A DNA stretch of 64,000 nt from NCBI RefSeq assembly GCF_000763315.1, contig NZ_JPST01000006.1, positions 1 through 64,000 of the forward strand. Reading direction: 5' to 3'. The DNA comes from Thermoactinomyces daqus (GTDB taxonomy: Bacteria > Bacillota > Bacilli > Thermoactinomycetales > Thermoactinomycetaceae). The first letter of the stretch is position 1; each line of letters opens with the position of its first letter. Below, piece by piece: positions 1 to 10,227 of this stretch. The translations under genes were made by a program, and so were the position numbers. Below the pieces are notes generated by a model that saw only the letters and a list, made by a program, of their open reading frames with translations, ran no database searches and was not told the DNA's origin.

Positions 1-108
1 TCCCCCTCCGAAGAAATTTGGCGGTATTATTCGAAGGGGATTTATTCGACGGGGAGTGGGTCAATTCTTTTTCGGCGATCCTGGGTCAATTATAGACCGG
101 CGGTAACA
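1..108. mobile_element. Probable end of an IS21-family insertion sequence
   Basis: Two close repeats, GTGGGTCAATTCTTTTTCGG (about 56-75) and CTGGGTCAATTATAGACC (81-98), precede a CA dinucleotide at 107-108. Multiple terminal copies of a GGGTCAATT-type repeat and TG...CA ends are typical of IS21-family elements. Read from the right the end begins TGTTACCGCCGG. No transposase or istB-like frame is visible, so only the terminal non-coding part would lie in the window. The region 109-225 shows no gene. This rests on remembered family features, and the opposite end is outside the window. Confidence 0.5.
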
Positions 109-225
109 GTAATTTGATATAAACCCTTCCGGGTCTGAAAGGAACAGACGGATGCCGTCGCCAAATAAGATACTGCGACTCAAATATGAAATCCGGTCCC
201 CTGGGATATGAGCTTATTTATCTAA

Positions 226-1538
226 TTAGCTTAAATGAAAGGCTATATGTGTCTGATCCATCTCTCTATACATTAATTGAATGGGAGTTTTGTTTATATT
301 AAATACTAATGTCTCATCAATATATTCAGTTCTGAACTGGATGTAATCTTCAGTGACGGAAACAGGGTGTATTGGATATTGAAAAGGTGCTCCATGCATT
401 TTAGTCACACTTAGATATAATTGTCCTCCTTCATAGGTAATTGTTATTTTTCTTTCAGAGTTTTCTATCTGATAGATTCCAATTATGCGCTTAACAACAC
501 TTTCATTTAGATCAATTGATGTCGTTACTTCAGGAAATGAGATCGGTACACCAAAAAATAAACGAACTAGGTTTTTTCCGATCCATGTTACCGGAGTAAT
601 ATTTAGGTTGCTCAAGATAATAACTGTAAGATTATCGTTTACGAATCGAAGAATATTTCCGCAGAAACCATTGATATCCCCATAATGACTAATACAAGTA
701 TGATATTTGTTACCGATCTCCAGCTGTTGAACAGCCCATCCGTAACCATAGTTTTCCAGATGAGGAGTAAACATAGATTGGAGTGACTCATATGATACGA
801 GTTTATTTGTATATAAAGCCTGATCCCAGCGATATAAGTCCTCGACTGTAGAATACAACCCATATCCCCCGACAGGAATGGACATGTCCATGTGTTCTGT
901 ATGAATTATCTCTTTCCAGACAGAATATCCTGAAGCAAGATTATGGACTATCGTACGACCATCATCTACACCCGTGTCATTCATTTTAAGCGGGCCAAAA
1001 ATGTAACGATTTAGAAAACTGGCATAGGATTGCTTAGAAAGTCGTTCAATCATCTTAGTAAGTAAAATGTAGGACGATGTACAATAAGAAAACCGTTCTC
1101 CGGGTATAAACTCCAGAGGAAGATTCTTGAATAAATCGATGGTTTGATCCAAAGTAGAAGGCAATCGCATAATCCTGGTCCAGTAATCCGGGAATTTAAC
1201 AAAATCAGGAATGCCGGAAGTGTGTGTAAGCAAGTGATGGATCGTGATTTGATCACCTTTGGGAAAGTCGGGAATATAATTACGAATGGGTTCTAACACC
1301 GATAGTAGTCCCTGTTCTTGCAGCTGAAGAACAGCCATGGCTGTAAAACCTTTAGTGATGGAGCCAATTCGATATTTAGTTTGAGGTGTATTCGGTACAG
1401 TATGTTCTATATTACTCCAACCATAACCACGGCTTAGTAAAATTTCTCTTTTTAACCTACTAATACAGATCCATTAAAATAACGATTTTCTTCTAACTTA
1501 CTCATATAGTTTTCTAATTGGGAAATAATCGCTTTCAA
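226..1538 (-). pseudogene. Frameshifted serine hydrolase (class C beta-lactamase-like)
   Basis: The downstream part (from Met at 1338) encodes 370 residues of a beta-lactamase-family (PF00144-like) serine hydrolase, with LLTHTSGIPDF and a C-terminal HYGDINGF segment. The catalytic SITK (SxxK) lies upstream of any start codon in that frame. The true N-terminus, with NGSVLVG, is in another frame starting at TTG 1538, seven bases after an AGGAGTGG ribosome site. Joining them needs one extra base near 1452, in an A-rich stretch, after which the reading runs on into SRGYGWSN and the SITK motif. The family YxN motif reads YCT here, so activity is doubtful even without the frameshift. Its position beside an IS end fits a decaying region; an assembly error is the alternative. 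Confidence 0.75.
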
Positions 1539-1784
1539 ATAGCATCCACTCCTGATTCGAAATGTTTTGGGAAAACTGTTTTTTGGAAGCGTCTTTGCGC
1601 TATTCAGATCAGATTTCGCTCTTTTACCCCTGAAAGGCACTGAGCCGTTTTATCAGCAGTTCCAGCCTTTTCCGGAGTTCTTGAACCTTCCGTTATCAAA
1701 CTTGTACTCACCTTCATCCAACATCGAATATTCTATGTAACAATAACATTTGATGATAAACATTTGTTCTCCTGCTACAAACAC
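1539..1784. other. Intergenic, no gene recognised
   Basis: This stretch lies between the broken serine hydrolase and the pepF terminator. Short frames on the minus strand (for example around 1641-1700) lack convincing ribosome sites and resemble nothing I know. I see no promoter or repeat I would defend. Confidence 0.4.
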
Positions 1785-1836
1785 AAAAAAGCCATTGAGT
1801 CTGTAAAGTACTGCTTCATAGACTCAATGGCTTTTT
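1785..1836 (-). terminator. Intrinsic terminator after pepF
   Basis: A perfect stem, AAGCCATTGAGTCT with AGACTCAATGGCTT, is flanked by an A run on one side and a T run on the other. It sits about 30 bases beyond the pepF stop codon and could work on both strands. Confidence 0.9.
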
Positions 1837-1865
1837 GCTTGACGGGCAAGGGCAGGGTTCTTTTG

Positions 1866-3677
1866 TCAGAAGAGGAGCTCTTCCAGCTCATCCAATTTCG
1901 TTTCAAATGTTTTTAGCGCTTGCTTGATCGGCTCTGCCGTCGTCATGTCAACGCCGGCTTTTTTCAGCACTTCGATCGGATAATCGGAGCTGCCCGCCTT
2001 CAGGAAAGAGAGATAGCGGTCCACAGCCGGTTTGCCTTCGCTCAAGATCTGGCTGGACAGAGCCGCCGCTGCACTGAAGCCGGTTGCGTATTGATAAACA
2101 TAATAATTGTAATAGAAATGGGGGATGCGCGCCCATTCCAGTCCGATTTCCTTGTCACTGACGATTTCGTCTCCGTAGTACTTCCGGTTTAACTCATAAT
2201 AAAGAGTTGTCAGCAAGTCAGGGGTCAGCGCTTCACCGTCTTGGGCTTTTTGATGGATCAAGTGTTCAAACTCGGCAAACATCGTCTGGCGGAATACCGT
2301 CCCGCGGAAAGAATCCAGATAATGATTGAGAAGATATAACCGTTTTTGTTTGTCATTTGTGGTCTTGAGCAGATGGTCGTTCAAAAGTGCTTCATTGCAA
2401 GTGGAAGCAACTTCCGCTACAAAAATCGTATAATCGCCGTAAACAAAAGGCTGGTGCTTCCGGGTGTAGTAACTGTGGACGGAATGACCGAATTCATGTG
2501 CCAGCGTAAACAGATTGTCCATGTTGTCCTGCCAGTTCATCAAAATATAAGGCGAGGTTCCGTATGCGCCGGAAGAATAGGCTCCGCTGCGTTTGCCCTT
2601 ATTTTCATAAACATCGACCCACCGGTTTTCGTATGCTTCCTTCAGGATGGAAATATATTCATCCCCCAACACATTTAAGCCTTCGAGGAGAATCTGCTGT
2701 GCTTCCGGATAGGTCACTTTCCATTTCACATCTTTTACCAGCGGTGTATAAATATCGTACATGTGAAGTTCCGGAAGCCCGAGAGCGCGCTTGCGGATCG
2801 AAACATAGCGGTGCAGAAGGTGAAGATGGTCATTCACCGTTTCCACCAGTTGATCATATACTTTTTCCGGAATGTGGTTGGATGACAGGGCAGCCTGTCT
2901 CGCCGATTGGTAACGGCGCGCCTTGGCGAAGAAATTATTTTTCTTCACCGCCCCGCTCAGCGTGCTGGCAAAGGTGTTTTTATATTTATTGTAAGTGGCG
3001 TAAAGCCCCATAAAAGCATCTTTGCGCACCCGGCGGTCGCTGCTCTCCATAAACTGGATGAACCGCCCGTGAGTAATCTCCACTTCGTCTCCTTCTTCAT
3101 CAATGATGGTCGGAAAGCGAAGATCGGCATTGTTCAGCATGCCGAATGTATTGGCTGAGGAACGCATCACATCGCTGGCCTGCGCAAGAAGCGCTTCTTC
3201 CGGTTCGGACAGGACATGAGGCCTTTTTTGGTTGATTTGATCCAATGCGTGTTTGTATAGTTGCAATTCCTTGTTTTCCTGAATAAAGGATTGTAATTTT
3301 TGCTCACTGATGCTCAGAATTTCCGGAACCATGAAAGACATTTCGCTTGCCGCATCGGAATACAGCCGTTTTGCCCGGTCATTCAGAGCCTGGAAATAGG
3401 AGTTGGTGGTGTCCTGATCATAACGCATGTGCGCGTATGTATAAAGCTTTCCCAAGCGGTAGAGCACATGGTCCTGAAATTTGAGGGCGGCCAAGAGCGT
3501 TTCGGATGAAGTGCCAAGTTTTCCTTTGTATTGGGATATTTTGGGCAACAGTTCTTTTACTTGGTCGAATTCATCGTTCCAACTTTGGTCGCTGTCGAAA
3601 ATATCTTCAAGCCGCCAGGTGTATTCCACCGGGATTTCGGATCGTTGGGGTAATTGCTTGCTATTTTGCTTTGTCAT
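1866..3677 (-). CDS. pepF: Oligoendopeptidase F (M3 family zinc peptidase)
   Basis: Cytosolic metallopeptidase that cleaves oligopeptides. About 603 residues, normal for PepF. The zinc motif HEFGHS (HExxH) is near residue 390, in the usual LAHEFGH context, and the C-terminal half carries the expected FRQTMFAEFE and Tyr-rich HFYYNYYVYQYATG segments. The frame could open at 3683, but the AAGGAGG ribosome site abuts that ATG. The second ATG, at 3677, is six bases from it and is preferred. It is transcribed divergently from the rimP operon. In B. subtilis pepF is not next to rimP, so this edge of the conserved block is rearranged. Confidence 0.95.
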   Translation of the reverse strand: MTKQNSKQLPQRSEIPVEYTWRLEDIFDSDQSWNDEFDQVKELLPKISQYKGKLGTSSETLLAALKFQDHVLYRLGKLYTYAHMRYDQDTTNSYFQALNDRAKRLYSDAASEMSFMVPEILSISEQKLQSFIQENKELQLYKHALDQINQKRPHVLSEPEEALLAQASDVMRSSANTFGMLNNADLRFPTIIDEEGDEVEITHGRFIQFMESSDRRVRKDAFMGLYATYNKYKNTFASTLSGAVKKNNFFAKARRYQSARQAALSSNHIPEKVYDQLVETVNDHLHLLHRYVSIRKRALGLPELHMYDIYTPLVKDVKWKVTYPEAQQILLEGLNVLGDEYISILKEAYENRWVDVYENKGKRSGAYSSGAYGTSPYILMNWQDNMDNLFTLAHEFGHSVHSYYTRKHQPFVYGDYTIFVAEVASTCNEALLNDHLLKTTNDKQKRLYLLNHYLDSFRGTVFRQTMFAEFEHLIHQKAQDGEALTPDLLTTLYYELNRKYYGDEIVSDKEIGLEWARIPHFYYNYYVYQYATGFSAAAALSSQILSEGKPAVDRYLSFLKAGSSDYPIEVLKKAGVDMTTAEPIKQALKTFETKLDELEELLF

Positions 3678-3714
3678 CGTCATCCTCCTTCTGGATCGTG
3701 AAGGTCACATGTTT

Positions 3715-3743
3715 ATTATACTATTTGTTATCGTAATCAGAAA
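3715..3743 (-). promoter_or_regulatory. Probable sigma-A promoter of pepF
   Basis: On the minus strand a perfect TATAAT (complement of 3715-3720) lies about 35 bases upstream of the pepF start. The -35 candidate 17 bases further up, TTTCTG, is weak. Confidence 0.5.
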
Positions 3744-3870
3744 TGATGTGTCCTGTTTTTTCGGGGAAGTCGCGGCGCGGTCCGGTTTCTGAGCGATCAG
3801 CATCGCTGGGATCGCTGCATTTTTCGATCGGCCCTTTGGTTTTCCGCACGTCGGGAGCAAGGATTTGCAA

Positions 3871-3900
3871 TTGCCAGCGATTTGATGATTGTGGTATAAT
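3871..3900 (+). promoter_or_regulatory. Sigma-A promoter of the rimP-nusA-infB operon
   Basis: TTGCCA (3871-3876), an 18-base spacer and TATAAT (3895-3900). It lies 115 bases upstream of rimP and is the only good promoter before the operon. Confidence 0.75.
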
Positions 3901-3937
3901 CGCTTTGGCTATACTTATTGTAGATACATCTGTTGGC

Positions 3938-3963
3938 AAAAGAGTGGGCGCTGACCCACTCTT
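3938..3963 (+). promoter_or_regulatory. Leader hairpin upstream of rimP
   Basis: AAAGAGTGGG and CCCACTCTTT form a perfect 10-base stem with a five-base loop, in the transcribed leader of the nusA operon. Only a short T-poor tail (GCATTTTG) follows, so it is at best a weak terminator. It may be an attenuator or processing site for an operon that encodes the elongation factor NusA. Confidence 0.55.
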
Positions 3964-4015
3964 TGCATTTTGCCGAAGATGTTCTGTCATTAGCCGTTTT
4001 TAAGGAGGGTTGGCT

Positions 4016-4477
4016 TTGAGTCGGCAGGTAACAGAAGCAGTGGAAAAACTGGCAAAGCCGATTTTGGAAGCAGAAGGATTGGAACTGGTCGACGTAGAGT
4101 ACAAGAAAGAAGGGAACAATTGGTTTTTGCGCATTTTCATTGATCGTGAGGAGCGTCCGGTAGACCTGGATGATTGCAGTCGCGTCAGCGAAAAATTGAG
4201 CGATTCTCTGGACGAGGCTGATCCGATTCCGGGTGCCTACATCCTGGAAGTCTCTTCTCCGGGTGCGGAAAGACCCCTGAAAAAAGAAAAAGATTTTCAT
4301 AAAGCCGTGGGAAAAAATGTGCATATTACGACGTATGAACCGATTGATGGGCAAAAGGTATTTGATGGTGTGTTGAGCCAATACGATGGGGTGCAACTTA
4401 CCATTCAAGAAAAGAAAAAAAGTTTTCAAATACCGGTTGAAAAAGTGGCAAAAGCCCGCTTGAGTGTCGTGTTCTAA
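4016..4477 (+). CDS. rimP: Ribosome maturation factor RimP
   Basis: Helps assemble the 30S subunit. About 153 residues in the usual two-part form: an N-terminal domain with [13 protein letters not shown] and [14 protein letters not shown], then a C-terminal SH3-like part following the conserved [12 protein letters not shown]. The AAGGAGGG ribosome site favours the TTG at 4016 (MSRQVTEAV) over the in-frame TTG at 4010, which is too close. First gene of the operon; nusA follows after 22 bases. Confidence 0.93.
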   Translation: MSRQVTEAVEKLAKPILEAEGLELVDVEYKKEGNNWFLRIFIDREERPVDLDDCSRVSEKLSDSLDEADPIPGAYILEVSSPGAERPLKKEKDFHKAVGKNVHITTYEPIDGQKVFDGVLSQYDGVQLTIQEKKKSFQIPVEKVAKARLSVVF

Positions 4478-4499
4478 AGCGAAGGGAGGAATGGGACCG

Positions 4500-5657
4500 A
4501 TGAATGCCGAGTTCATCGAGGCCCTGGAGCAGTTAGAAAAAGAAAAAGGGATCAGCAAAGATATTTTGATTGAAGCGATTGAAGCTGCATTGATTTCCGG
4601 ATACAAACGGAATTTCCATTCAGCGCAGAACGTGCGTGTTGACATTAACCGGCAGTCCGGAGAAGTCCGGGTGTTTGCCCGTAAAACAGTGGTGGAAGAG
4701 GTTTTGGATTCCCGTCTGGAAATTTCGCAGGATGCGGCAAGGGAGATCGATCCGAACTACCAATTGGGGGATATTGTCGAAATCGAAGTAACGCCCGCCG
4801 ATTTTGGCCGCATCGCCGCCCAAACGGCGAAACAAGTGGTGACCCAGCGAATTCGCGAAGCAGAGCGGACGGCGATTTACAAAGACTTTGTGGACCGTGA
4901 GGAAGACATTATCACGGGGATCGTCCAGCGGGCGGACAGCCGCTATTACTACGTGGATCTGGGACGGGTGGAAGCGCTTCTTCCCCATGCGGAAACGATT
5001 CCCGGTGAAAGGTTCAAACACGGTGACCGTGTGAAAGCTTTTATCACCAAAGTAGAGAAATCGACGAAAGGTCCGCAAATCTTTCTTTCCCGCACTCATC
5101 CGGGATTGTTGAAACGCCTGTTTGAATTGGAAGTTCCGGAAATTTATGAAGGTATCGTCGAAATCAAGGCGATTGCCCGTGAAGCCGGTTATCGCTCCAA
5201 AGTGGCCGTCGCTTCGCACAATCCGGATGTGGATCCGGTCGGAGCTTGTGTGGGGCACCGCGGGGCTCGCGTACAAACGGTTGTCAGCGAGTTGCGGGGT
5301 GAAAAAATCGACATTGTGCGTTGGTCTGATCAGATTGATGAGTGGATTGCCAATGCGCTGAGCCCGTCCAAGGTTGTTTCCGTCACCGTTTATGAAGAGG
5401 AAAAAATGGCGCGGGTCGTTGTGCCGGATCATCAGCTTTCGCTTGCGATCGGCAAAGAAGGGCAAAACGCCCGCCTGGCCGCCAAATTGACAAATTGGAA
5501 AATCGATATTAAAAGTGAATCAGAAGCGGAGAACGATCTGATCGGGGAAGAAGATCCGATTGCAGAAGAAGATCGGACCGCAGAAGAAGAGGCGCATTTG
5601 GCTGGCGCAGAGGAAAAAGAAGAAATCCGTGAAATCGAAGATCTTATCAATGAATAA
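4500..5657 (+). CDS. nusA: Transcription elongation and termination factor NusA
   Basis: Binds RNA polymerase and controls pausing and termination. The 385-residue protein has an N-terminal polymerase-binding domain (about 1-125), an S1 domain (about 130-200, GIVQRADSRYYYVDLG), and two KH domains (GACVGHRGARVQ and LAIGKEGQNARLA). After about residue 345 comes an acidic tail with loose repeats of EEDPIAEED type; it is longer than the B. subtilis tail as I remember it. The ATG at 4500 has GGGAGG at a 10-base distance; earlier in-frame starts overlap rimP or the ribosome site. Confidence 0.96.
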   Translation: MNAEFIEALEQLEKEKGISKDILIEAIEAALISGYKRNFHSAQNVRVDINRQSGEVRVFARKTVVEEVLDSRLEISQDAAREIDPNYQLGDIVEIEVTPADFGRIAAQTAKQVVTQRIREAERTAIYKDFVDREEDIITGIVQRADSRYYYVDLGRVEALLPHAETIPGERFKHGDRVKAFITKVEKSTKGPQIFLSRTHPGLLKRLFELEVPEIYEGIVEIKAIAREAGYRSKVAVASHNPDVDPVGACVGHRGARVQTVVSELRGEKIDIVRWSDQIDEWIANALSPSKVVSVTVYEEEKMARVVVPDHQLSLAIGKEGQNARLAAKLTNWKIDIKSESEAENDLIGEEDPIAEEDRTAEEEAHLAGAEEKEEIREIEDLINE

Positions 5658-5682
5658 ACTGGTGGGGAGGTTGCTCTAAAAA

Positions 5683-5967
5683 ATGAAGCAACGTAAAGTT
5701 CCCATGCGCAAGTGCGTTGCATCGCAGGAGATGTTTCCTAAAAAAAGCCTTGTTCGCATTGTGCGCACACCGGAAAATGAGATCGTAATTGATCCGACCG
5801 GAAAAAAATCAGGACGCGGTGCTTACTTGTGCGCAAAAATGGAGTATATCGATTTGGCACAGAAAAAGAAAGCATTGGACAGAGCCCTCAAAGTGCAAGT
5901 ACCATCCGAACTTTATGACCAGCTTCGCGATTATGTAAAAACGCTTGACCCCGGATCAGATGGATAA
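5683..5967 (+). CDS. ylxR: YlxR family RNA-binding protein
   Basis: Small basic protein (94 residues) with the family pattern: N-terminal [11 protein letters not shown], then [11 protein letters not shown]. The family sits between nusA and infB in most Bacillota and has been reported to bind RNase P RNA (RnpM). It overlaps ylxQ by 23 bases, so the two are probably translationally coupled. Start ATG 5683 follows GGGGAGG. Confidence 0.92.
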   Translation: MKQRKVPMRKCVASQEMFPKKSLVRIVRTPENEIVIDPTGKKSGRGAYLCAKMEYIDLAQKKKALDRALKVQVPSELYDQLRDYVKTLDPGSDG

Positions 5968-6259
5968 GATCCTGCAGTTGCTCGGGCTTGCCACGAGGGC
6001 GAAAAAGGTAGTGTCCGGAGAAGAATTGGTTTTGCAGGAAGTACGTTCTGGAAGAGCTAAGCTCGTTTTTCTGGCTACGGATGCGGCTAAAAATGCCGAG
6101 AAGAAGGTTACAGATAAATGTTCATCCTATGATGTTCCGCTCATTCGTTACGGAACGCGGCAAGAATTGGGGAAAGCGATTGGAAAAGACGAACGAGTGG
6201 TTGTAGCCGTGACGGATGCGGGTTTTGCCCGTTCGTTTGCCAAGCTGGTAAGTACTTGA
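5945..6259 (+). CDS. ylxQ: L7Ae family K-turn RNA-binding protein YlxQ
   Basis: Ribosomal protein L7Ae/L30e-like fold, 104 residues from TTG 5945 or 99 from ATG 5960. Recognisable segments are [33 protein letters not shown] and [11 protein letters not shown]. Neither start has a clear ribosome site, and translation probably depends on coupling to the overlapping ylxR. Members bind kink-turn RNA; the physiological target is not clear from sequence. Confidence 0.9.
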   Translation: MTPDQMDKILQLLGLATRAKKVVSGEELVLQEVRSGRAKLVFLATDAAKNAEKKVTDKCSSYDVPLIRYGTRQELGKAIGKDERVVVAVTDAGFARSFAKLVST

Positions 6260-6273
6260 CGGGGGTGAATCGA

Positions 6274-8586
6274 TTGGCCAAAATGCGAGTTTACGAGTAT
6301 GCCAAAAAAATGAAAATTTCCAGTAAAGAGATGCTCAATCTGTTGGAACAGGTTGGCATGAAGGTGAACAACCATATGAGCGTACTGGATGAAGGAATGA
6401 TCCAGAAAGTGGAACAACACATGAATAAAGAAGGGGGAGCCCCTTCGGAAGCAAAAGAGAAGGCTCAGGGAGAGAAGAAAGTGAAACAACAAGCGAAAAA
6501 TCAAAACCAGTCAGGTTCAAGAAGCCAAAGGCCGTCGGGAAATAAGAGAAATTCGCGTCCAAACCGGCCGAACCAGAGACAAAATCAGCCGAAATCGCCA
6601 GGGCGTCAGCCGCGGATTTCCGCCGCCGAGGAAGTCCAAAAGTCCGCCGGCTTCATGGCAAAGGATAAAGTGGAGCAGCCGAAGCGCGCGAAAAAAGAAG
6701 ATCCGAAAAAAGGCCGTTTCAGCAAATTAAAAGACGATCCGCCCAAAGACTTTGCCATCGGGCGCGGGAAAGGGCGCAACCGTAAAAAAGGGGACCGCAA
6801 GGGAGAAAACCGGGAAAAACAAGCTCCGGTTCTGCCCAAGGAAATCACCGTTTCCGGCCCGCTCACAGTGGCTGACTTTGCCAAACTGTTGCGCCGGGAA
6901 GCATCCGCGGTGATCAAGAAGCTGATTTCCCACGGCGTCATGGCAACCATCAACCAGGAAATCGATGTAGAGACGATGAGCGTGATCGCGGAAGAGTTTG
7001 ATGTCACCGTCATTTACAAAGAAGAAGTGGATGAATCCAATTTTGAAGAGCAAGAAGAAGTGGATGCACCTGAGGATTTGGTGGAACGTCCGCCGGTTGT
7101 CACCATCATGGGCCACGTCGATCACGGTAAAACCACGTTGCTCGATCAGATCCGCAACAGTAACGTCACCGCGGGGGAAGCAGGCGGAATTACCCAGCAT
7201 ATCGGCGCTTATCAGGTAGAAGTAAACGGCAAGAAAATTACCTTCCTGGATACTCCGGGGCACGCCGCCTTTACGACCATGCGGGCACGTGGTGCACAAG
7301 TGACAGATATCACCATCTTGGTCGTCGCTGCCGATGATGGCGTGATGTCGCAGACAATCGAAGCGGTCAACCATGCCAAAGCGGCAAATGTGCCGATTAT
7401 CGTCGCGGTGAACAAAATGGATAAACCGGGTGTCAATCCTGACCGGGTTAAGCAGCAGCTGATGGAGCACGGCCTGGTTCCCGAAGAATGGGGCGGGGAT
7501 ACCATCTTCGTTCCTGTTTCCGCTTTGACGGGAAACGGAATTGAAGATCTCCTCGAGATGGTCTTGCTCGTGGCTGAAGTACAAGAGCTGAAAGCAAATC
7601 CGAATAAACGTGCCCGCGGCGTCGTCATCGAAGCAGAGCTTGATAAGGGGCGCGGAGCGGTTGCGACGGTTCTCGTACAAAACGGTACACTGAAGGTGGG
7701 AGACGGAATTGTCGCCGGCAATTATTTCGGCAAAATCCGGGCGATGATCAACGATCGCGGTCGCCGCATTAAAACCGCACCGCCGTCCACTCCGGTCGAG
7801 ATTTTGGGTTTGCCTGATGTTCCAAGCCCGGGAGACCAGTTCATGGTGTTTGAAGATGAGAAAAAAGGGCGGGCCATCGCCGAGAAACGGATGCAGAAGC
7901 GAATCGAGGAAGAGCGTGGCGCCAGCAGCCGTGTCAGCCTGGATGACCTCTTCAAACAGATCAAAGAGGGCGAAGTGAAAGATCTCAATATTATCATCAA
8001 GGCAGACGTTCAGGGTTCGGCAGAAGCGCTGAAAAGTTCACTGGAAAAAATCGATGTGGAAGGCGTGAACGTAAAAATCATTCACTCCGGTGTCGGAGCG
8101 ATCAGCGAATCGGATATCATCCTGGCGTCGGCATCCAATGCGATTGTGATCGGGTTTAACGTCCGTCCCGAACCCAATGCCCGTTCCATGGCCGAACAGG
8201 AAAAAGTGGATATTCGCTTGCACCGGGTCATTTATAATGTAATTGAAGAAATCGAAGCGGCCATGAAAGGAATGCTCGATCCGGAGTTTGAAGAAAAAGT
8301 GGTCGGTTCGGCCGAAGTTCGGCAAATTTTCAAAGTGTCCAAAGTGGGAACCATCGCCGGCTGTTATGTCATCGAAGGCAAGATCGTTCGCGATGGAAAT
8401 GCCCGCATCATCCGCGATGGGGTTGTTATTCACGATGGCAAACTGGATACGCTCAAACGCTTTAAAGATGATGTAAAAGAGGTTGCACAGGGGTATGAAT
8501 GTGGTTTAACCCTGCAAAACTATAATGACATCAAAGAAGGCGACCTTATCGAAGTATATGTGATTGAAGAAGTGGAACGGAAGTAA
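6274..8586 (+). CDS. infB: Translation initiation factor IF-2
   Basis: GTPase that brings initiator tRNA to the 30S subunit. About 770 residues. An IF2 N-terminal domain starts [19 protein letters not shown], and a Lys/Arg/Asn/Gln-rich linker spans about 60-190. The G domain has G1 [11 protein letters not shown] at about residue 280, G3 DTPGHAAF and G4 NKMDKPG, followed by domain II and the C-terminal fMet-tRNA-binding region. The frame opens at TTG 6256, but homology and the GGGGGTG ribosome site support TTG 6274. Confidence 0.97.
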   Translation: MAKMRVYEYAKKMKISSKEMLNLLEQVGMKVNNHMSVLDEGMIQKVEQHMNKEGGAPSEAKEKAQGEKKVKQQAKNQNQSGSRSQRPSGNKRNSRPNRPNQRQNQPKSPGRQPRISAAEEVQKSAGFMAKDKVEQPKRAKKEDPKKGRFSKLKDDPPKDFAIGRGKGRNRKKGDRKGENREKQAPVLPKEITVSGPLTVADFAKLLRREASAVIKKLISHGVMATINQEIDVETMSVIAEEFDVTVIYKEEVDESNFEEQEEVDAPEDLVERPPVVTIMGHVDHGKTTLLDQIRNSNVTAGEAGGITQHIGAYQVEVNGKKITFLDTPGHAAFTTMRARGAQVTDITILVVAADDGVMSQTIEAVNHAKAANVPIIVAVNKMDKPGVNPDRVKQQLMEHGLVPEEWGGDTIFVPVSALTGNGIEDLLEMVLLVAEVQELKANPNKRARGVVIEAELDKGRGAVATVLVQNGTLKVGDGIVAGNYFGKIRAMINDRGRRIKTAPPSTPVEILGLPDVPSPGDQFMVFEDEKKGRAIAEKRMQKRIEEERGASSRVSLDDLFKQIKEGEVKDLNIIIKADVQGSAEALKSSLEKIDVEGVNVKIIHSGVGAISESDIILASASNAIVIGFNVRPEPNARSMAEQEKVDIRLHRVIYNVIEEIEAAMKGMLDPEFEEKVVGSAEVRQIFKVSKVGTIAGCYVIEGKIVRDGNARIIRDGVVIHDGKLDTLKRFKDDVKEVAQGYECGLTLQNYNDIKEGDLIEVYVIEEVERK

Positions 8587-8870
8587 TGAGCGTCATCGGC
8601 CTACTGGAGATCAAAGGGCGGGTGATTGCTTCCGCTTCCCTCAAAGATAAACGCCGTGTCATCAAGAGTGTGCAAGCCAAGGTTCGCAACAAATTCAATC
8701 TATCGGTGGCGGAAACGGGAAAACAAGATGATCGCCAGTTGACGGAAATCGCTGTCGTCGGTGTGGGCAGCAGCAGGAAAGTGGTTGAACAGGAACTGCA
8801 GCAGGCGCTTCGCCTCATCGAGAATTTCGATGAGCTAGAGATTTACGATGCTGTCGTCACATATGTGTAA
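8586..8870 (+). CDS. ylxP: DUF503 family protein YlxP
   Basis: A 94-residue protein of the YlxP/DUF503 family, recognisable from SLKDKRRVIKSVQAKVRNKF and NLSVAETGKQDD. It is conserved next to infB and rbfA in Bacillota and is associated with ribosome assembly by context; its biochemical role is not clear. The ATG overlaps the infB stop (TAATG), implying coupled translation. Confidence 0.9.
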   Translation: MSVIGLLEIKGRVIASASLKDKRRVIKSVQAKVRNKFNLSVAETGKQDDRQLTEIAVVGVGSSRKVVEQELQQALRLIENFDELEIYDAVVTYV

Positions 8871-8896
8871 CTCAAGAGTGTTAGGAGGTTTTGAAG

Positions 8897-9253
8897 GTGG
8901 CACGCATTCGGGTAAGCCGTGTCGGCGAACAGGTAAAGAAAGAGCTGAGCCAAATCATTCAGCAAGAGATCAAAGATCCGCGCATCGGCTTTGTCACCAT
9001 CACCAGGGTGGAAATGACGGGCGACTTGCAAATTGCCAAAGTGTATATCAGCGTATTGGGAAGCGCTCAAGAAAAAGGAGAAACGCTGTCCGCACTGGAA
9101 AAAGCCAAAGGTTATATCCGTTCGGAAATCGGGCGCCGCATCCGGTTGCGCCACGTTCCCGAGCTGCTGTTTGTGATGGATGAGTCGCTGGAGCACAGCG
9201 AACACATTTCCCGCTTGCTTTACGAAGTGAAAACAGAGGGGACTAAAGAATAA
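8897..9253 (+). CDS. rbfA: Ribosome-binding factor A
   Basis: 30S maturation and cold-adaptation factor, about 118 residues, single KH-like domain. Conserved segments are [29 protein letters not shown] and AKVYISVLG. The frame opens at TTG 8891, two bases after AGGAGG, which is too close; GTG 8897 at about seven bases is the likelier start. Its stop overlaps the nrnA start. Confidence 0.94.
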   Translation: MARIRVSRVGEQVKKELSQIIQQEIKDPRIGFVTITRVEMTGDLQIAKVYISVLGSAQEKGETLSALEKAKGYIRSEIGRRIRLRHVPELLFVMDESLEHSEHISRLLYEVKTEGTKE

Positions 9254-10227
9254 TGGTGTGGTTTGAGTCTCTTCAACATTTCATCAGCGAAGCGGATCAA
9301 GTGCTGATTGTATCTCATGTCAATCCGGATGGAGATGCAGTCAGCTCCACCCTTGCCGCAGGATACCTGTTGAAAAGATGGGGCAAACAGGTGACAATGG
9401 TGAATGAATCCCCCGTTCCCAAGAAATTTTTCATCCTGGAGGGAACAAAAGAGATCGTTTCCACTGATCAGATTAGCGGGCGCTTTCGTCATGTGATCGC
9501 GCTCGATTGTGCTGATCGGGAACGGATGGGCAACATCCGGCAGTTGCTCGCAGAAGATGCCTTCATCATCAATATTGATCATCATGCGACCAATGAACGC
9601 TTTGGAGATGTCAACATCGTCGTGCCCGATGCGGCGGCGACGGTTGAGATTCTGTTCGATTGGGTTGAACAGGCGGGGGTTTCCCTGGATCAACGGCTGG
9701 CCAGTTATCTTTATACCGGTTTATTGACTGATACCGGCGGATTTCGCTATTCCAACACCACCCCCAAAGTCCTGAGAATTGCCGCACAGCTGGTGGATAC
9801 GGGCATCGAGTCCCACAAAATCGCCGATGCCGTTCTTGAAACGGTGACCATCGAACAGCTTCAATTGCTGCAAAAAGCGCTCTCCAGCCTGCGCCGATCC
9901 GATGACGGGCTTGTGGCTTGGATGAGTTTGAGCAGGAAGGATACGGACGCTTTTTTGCAGTCACATGAAGATCTGGATGGCATTGTGAATTACGCCCGAA
10001 ACATCTTGGGGGTTGATGTCGGAATCCTGTTCCGGGAAACGGAGGACGGGACGGTAAAAGTGAGTTTGCGGTCCCGGGAGTTCGTCGATGTCGGAAAGGT
10101 GGCCAAAGCGTTTGGCGGCGGTGGACATGCCCGGGCAGCCGGATGCACCTTTCACGGTTCGCTCAAGGAAGCGGAAGAAAAAATGCTTCCCCGCCTTCGC
10201 CTGGAACTGGAGTGTGAAAAAAGATGA
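9253..10227 (+). CDS. nrnA: Bifunctional oligoribonuclease / PAP phosphatase NrnA
   Basis: DHH/DHHA1 phosphoesterase of 324 residues that degrades nano-RNAs and dephosphorylates 3'-phosphoadenosine 5'-phosphate. Motifs: SHVNPDGDAVSS near residue 16, ALDCADRERMG, IDHHATNERFGD near 108, and the C-terminal DHHA1 glycine loop FGGGGHARAAG near 288. It overlaps rbfA and truB by a few bases, so it is in the operon. In B. subtilis nrnA is elsewhere; its place between rbfA and truB is shared by other Bacillota. Confidence 0.94.
   Translation: MVWFESLQHFISEADQVLIVSHVNPDGDAVSSTLAAGYLLKRWGKQVTMVNESPVPKKFFILEGTKEIVSTDQISGRFRHVIALDCADRERMGNIRQLLAEDAFIINIDHHATNERFGDVNIVVPDAAATVEILFDWVEQAGVSLDQRLASYLYTGLLTDTGGFRYSNTTPKVLRIAAQLVDTGIESHKIADAVLETVTIEQLQLLQKALSSLRRSDDGLVAWMSLSRKDTDAFLQSHEDLDGIVNYARNILGVDVGILFRETEDGTVKVSLRSREFVDVGKVAKAFGGGGHARAAGCTFHGSLKEAEEKMLPRLRLELECEKR

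Noticed and set aside
3797-4645. 282-codon minus-strand frame over rimP
   Set aside because: It lies antisense to the clearly conserved rimP and nusA start, has no ribosome site and no recognisable domain.
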